61,065 nt of DNA from positions 1 through 61,065 of the forward strand of contig NZ_FOEF01000033.1 in the NCBI RefSeq assembly GCF_900110575.1. Direction: 5' to 3'. Position numbers and translations under genes: made by a program. The DNA comes from Amycolatopsis saalfeldensis. GTDB taxonomy: Bacteria; Actinomycetota; Actinomycetes; Mycobacteriales; Pseudonocardiaceae. A model generated the notes under the pieces. The model saw nothing but the letters and a program-made list of their open reading frames with translations, had not been told where the DNA came from and did not search any database. Shown in pieces: positions 58,521 to 61,065 of the stretch; positions within the stretch are counted from its first letter, which is position 1; each line of letters starts with the position of its first letter.

Positions 58521-60605
58521 GTGCCTGAGTCACTGACGGAACGCACCGCCCTCGACCCGATCGCGGCATTGCGGGTAGCCGGATCCGGGTTCTCCGTGCA
58601 CGAGCCATCGGCGCTGCATCCCCGATTCCGCGAGCCGGCGTTCCTGGAGTACGCCGGTATCACCCCGCCCGGCCCGGCGACCTCCGCGGAGCTGCTGCCG
58701 GCCCGGCTGCGCAGACGCGTGCGGACCGATTCCTGCGGAACCCCGGAGGCGTTGCTCGCCGAGCTGTTCGAGGTGAATCCCGGCAGCCCCGCCGGCGCAC
58801 GGGCTCTGTCGGTGGCACTCGACGCCTTCTCCGGCTCCGTTGCCTCGGCCGGCCGATACGAAGCGGAAGTGGCTCTGCGGCGGGCTTTTCACGACGGCCC
58901 GCGTGCGCTGCGACCGTTCCTGCTGGACGTGGCCGAGAGGCACAGCTTGGCCTGCTTCGAGATCGACGACGTCACCGACGCCGCCACGGACAGCCGGCAT
59001 CATCGGCACGCAGCCGTGCGGTATCTCTCCTCGCGGTGCGCCGAGCCCGCCGCGATAGCCGCTCTGGAAGGCTTCCACGCCTCGGCCGGCAACGGCTACG
59101 ACCGGCTGCTGGCCGCCGTGGCGCTGGCCGGGACAGGCCGGCCGGTGATCGAAAGCGCCGTGTGGCCACCCCGGCGGCCCGTCGGCCCGGGCGGACTGAC
59201 CATCGCCCAGTCCATGCTGCTCGGCCCGGCCGACCGGCCGGGTGCCGGCGCCAGCGGCGGGCTCACGGTGCTGCTGCGGGGCCTCGGCGACGCGCTGGGC
59301 CGGCAGCCGGGCATCGGCCGGGTGCTCACCCTCGTGCTGTGCCCGGCGCCGCGGCTCGAGCCGGGCAGCCCGCTCGTCACCGGAGACGATGCCCATCTGA
59401 CGGTCCGGATACCGGTCGATCACGGACTCCCGCCCGCGCAGACCGACCTCGCACAGCACCGGACGTCCATCACCTTCTGGACGCGGCACCTGCTGGCCGC
59501 GACCGGGCTCGTGCCCGGCCTCGTCCACGTGCGCTACGCCGACGACGGTTCGGTCGCGATCGCCGACGCCGCCCGCGCGCTCGGAGCCCGGGTCGTGTTC
59601 ACCCTCACCGCCGACCCCCACCGGTCGCTGGCGAGCCGGTACGGCCCCGGCACCGATCCCGACCCGGCCGCGGCCGGCATGGACCTGCACCGGATGTACG
59701 CGGCCGACCGGCTCGTCGCCGCCGCGGACACCCTGCTCACCCTGCCCGGGCGAGCTCCCGGCGAGCTGGAGCGCTACTTCCCGTTGCTGGCGCGAGGCGG
59801 ACGTGACGCCACGGCCATCGAGGAAGGCATCACCCTGCGCACGACCGGGGACGACTCCGCGCGGCAGGAGCGGCTGGTGCGGTCCCTCTTCACCCAGGAC
59901 CGGGACCTGCCCCGGTTCTCGGCGGCCGCGCGCGGGCTCCCGCTGATCCTGTCGGTCGGCCGGCTGCACCCGGTCAAGCAGCAGGACCTGCTCCTGCGGG
60001 CCTGGCTCGACCGGAAGCTCTACCGCCACTACGCGCTGGCAATCGTCGGCGGCGATCTCACGAACCCCACCGCCGAGGAGCGGCTCGTCCTGCGGCGGAT
60101 CCTGATGCCGGCCGGGGCAGCGCCCGAGGCCGCCGGCCGGCTCGCCGTGCTCCCCGCGTTGCCGAACAGCAGTGTCCGCCTGCTCGAACACGGACTACGA
60201 AGATTCCTGCCCGCCGCCACCGCCCACCTCTACGTATGCCCCAGCGAAAAAGAAGAATTCGGCATCGCGGTACTCGAGGCGATGGAGGCCGGGCTCGTGG
60301 TGATGGGGCCACGACGCGGCGGCCTCGGCCACTACATCCGCCACGGCGGCAACGGGTTCCTCGCCGACACCGGAGACCCGGACCGCTTCGCCGACGACCT
60401 GACCGCCGCGGTACACATCCTCACGACCACTCCACACGCCGCCCGCGCGATCGGTGAAGCGGGGCGCCACACCGTCCTGACGCGATTCGACATCAGCCAG
60501 GTCGCCGCCCGGTTCGCCGGCGCCTACCACCGGACCGTGGCCGCCGGGGCGCTCGCCACGCATCAGCCCGGGCCGCTGCGTTGCGATAGCGATGCAAAGG
60601 TGTGA
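58521..60605 (+). CDS. Large GT4-type glycosyltransferase
   Basis: The protein is 694 residues from GTG 58521 (AAGGAGA 6 nt upstream). The C-terminal 300 residues are a typical GT4 donor domain: LILSVGRLHPVKQQDLLLRA, VCPSEKEEFGIAVLEAMEAG (E-x7-E), LVVMGPRRGGLGHYIRHGGN and GFLADTGDPDRFADDLTAAV. The N-terminal half contains a helical region and ASGGLTVLLRGLGDALGRQP, similar in placement to the GG acceptor loop of sucrose-synthase/SPS-like enzymes. This length and architecture suggest transfer to or from a sugar or sugar phosphate. The function is not known. Its last codons contain site D, ahead of qcrB. Confidence 0.75.
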   Translation: MPESLTERTALDPIAALRVAGSGFSVHEPSALHPRFREPAFLEYAGITPPGPATSAELLPARLRRRVRTDSCGTPEALLAELFEVNPGSPAGARALSVALDAFSGSVASAGRYEAEVALRRAFHDGPRALRPFLLDVAERHSLACFEIDDVTDAATDSRHHRHAAVRYLSSRCAEPAAIAALEGFHASAGNGYDRLLAAVALAGTGRPVIESAVWPPRRPVGPGGLTIAQSMLLGPADRPGAGASGGLTVLLRGLGDALGRQPGIGRVLTLVLCPAPRLEPGSPLVTGDDAHLTVRIPVDHGLPPAQTDLAQHRTSITFWTRHLLAATGLVPGLVHVRYADDGSVAIADAARALGARVVFTLTADPHRSLASRYGPGTDPDPAAAGMDLHRMYAADRLVAAADTLLTLPGRAPGELERYFPLLARGGRDATAIEEGITLRTTGDDSARQERLVRSLFTQDRDLPRFSAAARGLPLILSVGRLHPVKQQDLLLRAWLDRKLYRHYALAIVGGDLTNPTAEERLVLRRILMPAGAAPEAAGRLAVLPALPNSSVRLLEHGLRRFLPAATAHLYVCPSEKEEFGIAVLEAMEAGLVVMGPRRGGLGHYIRHGGNGFLADTGDPDRFADDLTAAVHILTTTPHAARAIGEAGRHTVLTRFDISQVAARFAGAYHRTVAAGALATHQPGPLRCDSDAKV
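60580..60597 (+). promoter_or_regulatory. Site D: CarH-type 11-bp direct repeat upstream of qcrB
   Basis: CGTTGCG (60580-60586) and CGATGCA (60591-60597) have 11-bp register, one mismatch from the unit consensus. It lies within the last codons of the glycosyltransferase gene and 54 bp before the qcrB ATG. Confidence 0.45.
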
Positions 60606-60651
60606 CGATCGTCAGAGCACCAGCCGCAGACCGTCAGCTCGAGAGGTGCGC

Positions 60652-61065
60652 ATGAGTTCACTCACCACGCCCACGAAGGGCACGAGCGCGCTCGAGAAGC
60701 AGCTGGCCACGGCCGCGGAGGGCGCCGACCAGCGCTACCACATGGCCAAGGGCCTGCGGCACCAGTTCAACAAGGTCTTCCCGACGCACTGGTCGTTCCT
60801 GCTCGGCGAGATCGCGCTCTACAGCTTCATCATCCTGCTGCTTTCGGGTGTGTACCTGACGCTGTTCTTCGATCCCTCCATGGAGGAGGTCGTCTACCAC
60901 GGCAGCTTCCAGAACATGCAGGGCCTGGAGATGTCGAAGGCGTTCGCGAGCACGCTGGACATCTCGTTCGACGTGCGCGGTGGCCTGTTCGTGCGCCAGC
61001 TGCACCACTGGGCGGCGCTGATCTTCGTCGCCTCGATGATGGTCCACATGTGCCGGATCTTCTTC
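60652..61065 (+). CDS. qcrB: Cytochrome bc1 complex cytochrome b subunit, partial
   Basis: ATG 60652 (GAGAGG about 8 nt upstream) opens a frame that runs off the window end (138 codons seen). The N-terminus matches actinobacterial QcrB: GADQRYHMAKGLRHQFNKVF, PTHWSFLLGEIALYSFIILL, LSGVYLTLFFDPSMEEVVYH, and RQLHHWAALIFVASMMVHMC with heme-ligand histidines. QcrB is the quinol-oxidising membrane subunit of the respiratory bc1-aa3 system. Normally it follows qcrC and qcrA; here a glycosyltransferase precedes it instead, so this is probably a second, stand-alone copy. Site D lies upstream. Confidence 0.9.
   Translation, partial: MSSLTTPTKGTSALEKQLATAAEGADQRYHMAKGLRHQFNKVFPTHWSFLLGEIALYSFIILLLSGVYLTLFFDPSMEEVVYHGSFQNMQGLEMSKAFASTLDISFDVRGGLFVRQLHHWAALIFVASMMVHMCRIFF

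Noticed and set aside
1..61065. CRISPR arrays, rRNA or tRNA genes, complete insertion sequences
   Set aside because: No regularly spaced repeats, conserved RNA segments, DDE transposase motifs or terminal inverted repeats were recognised by eye. A dedicated search could still find a divergent one.

Overview
The window is about 61 kb of very GC-rich DNA (roughly 70 percent by eye) with actinobacterial habits: GTG and TTG starts, ATGA/GTGA stop-start overlaps, leaderless regulator genes, WhiB, F420-type nitroreductase-fold, DUF3099, AbrB/MazE-like and UbiD/VdcD proteins. The protein flavour suggests a Pseudonocardiaceae soil actinomycete such as Amycolatopsis; this is an inference from remembered families, not a database result.

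Region 1 (1-7.3 kb) is a scrapyard plus secreted proteins: membrane-protein remnants, a decayed neutral ceramidase, a secreted Ig-like/adhesion protein, a secreted sialidase-fold protein and a four-repeat COG4705 membrane protein. Region 2 (7.4-32.1 kb) is a series of small catabolic, detoxification or resistance modules, most with an adjacent TetR, MarR or XRE regulator and a visible operator: twin TetRs with an FAD monooxygenase/amidohydrolase/glyoxalase-ABM operon; MarR with a UbiX-UbiD-VdcD aryl decarboxylase; TetR with an F420-type protein, an SDR and two tandem FAD monooxygenases; XRE with a SnoaL protein and a broken SDR; TetR with a P450, a 36-residue ORF and a membrane protein; TetR with a macrolide-type glycosyltransferase; TetR with a Rieske dioxygenase, an AKR and an SDR. 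Several decayed genes (zinc ADH, SDRs, TetR/MBL) lie between the modules.

Region 3 (32.1-40.4 kb) holds a frameshifted membrane protein, a divergent pair of large secreted polysaccharide-active proteins (GH95-like; beta-helix/CBM/SGNH), and a decayed AbrB-plus-tyrosine-recombinase fragment.

Region 4 (40.4-61 kb) is a light-response and carotenoid island. It contains an STAS protein, an FAD oxidoreductase, a photolyase, a TIGR01777 protein, a DUF5914-like Rieske protein, a MerR/B12-binding regulator, crtE-crtI-crtB-crtYc-crtYd-methyltransferase-crtU (an isorenieratene-type aromatic carotenoid pathway), an SRPBCC protein, a WhiB-SRPBCC fusion, DUF3099, a second MerR/B12-binding regulator, two glycosyltransferases and a stand-alone cytochrome b (qcrB) cut by the window end.

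The most interesting observation is a candidate regulon in region 4. Six intergenic or promoter-proximal sites carry a two-unit direct repeat of TG(C/A)A(A/T)CG with exactly 11-bp spacing, which is the repeat geometry known for the CarH class of B12 photoreceptors. They lie near crtE, the photolyase, STAS, the WhiB-SRPBCC/SRPBCC pair, the second MerR gene and qcrB. Both MerR/B12-like proteins keep the lower-ligand histidine region and the Trp-x9-Glu spacing of CarH, but have EW instead of EH and lack the His next to the Trp. If they sense light, the chemistry may differ from classical CarH.
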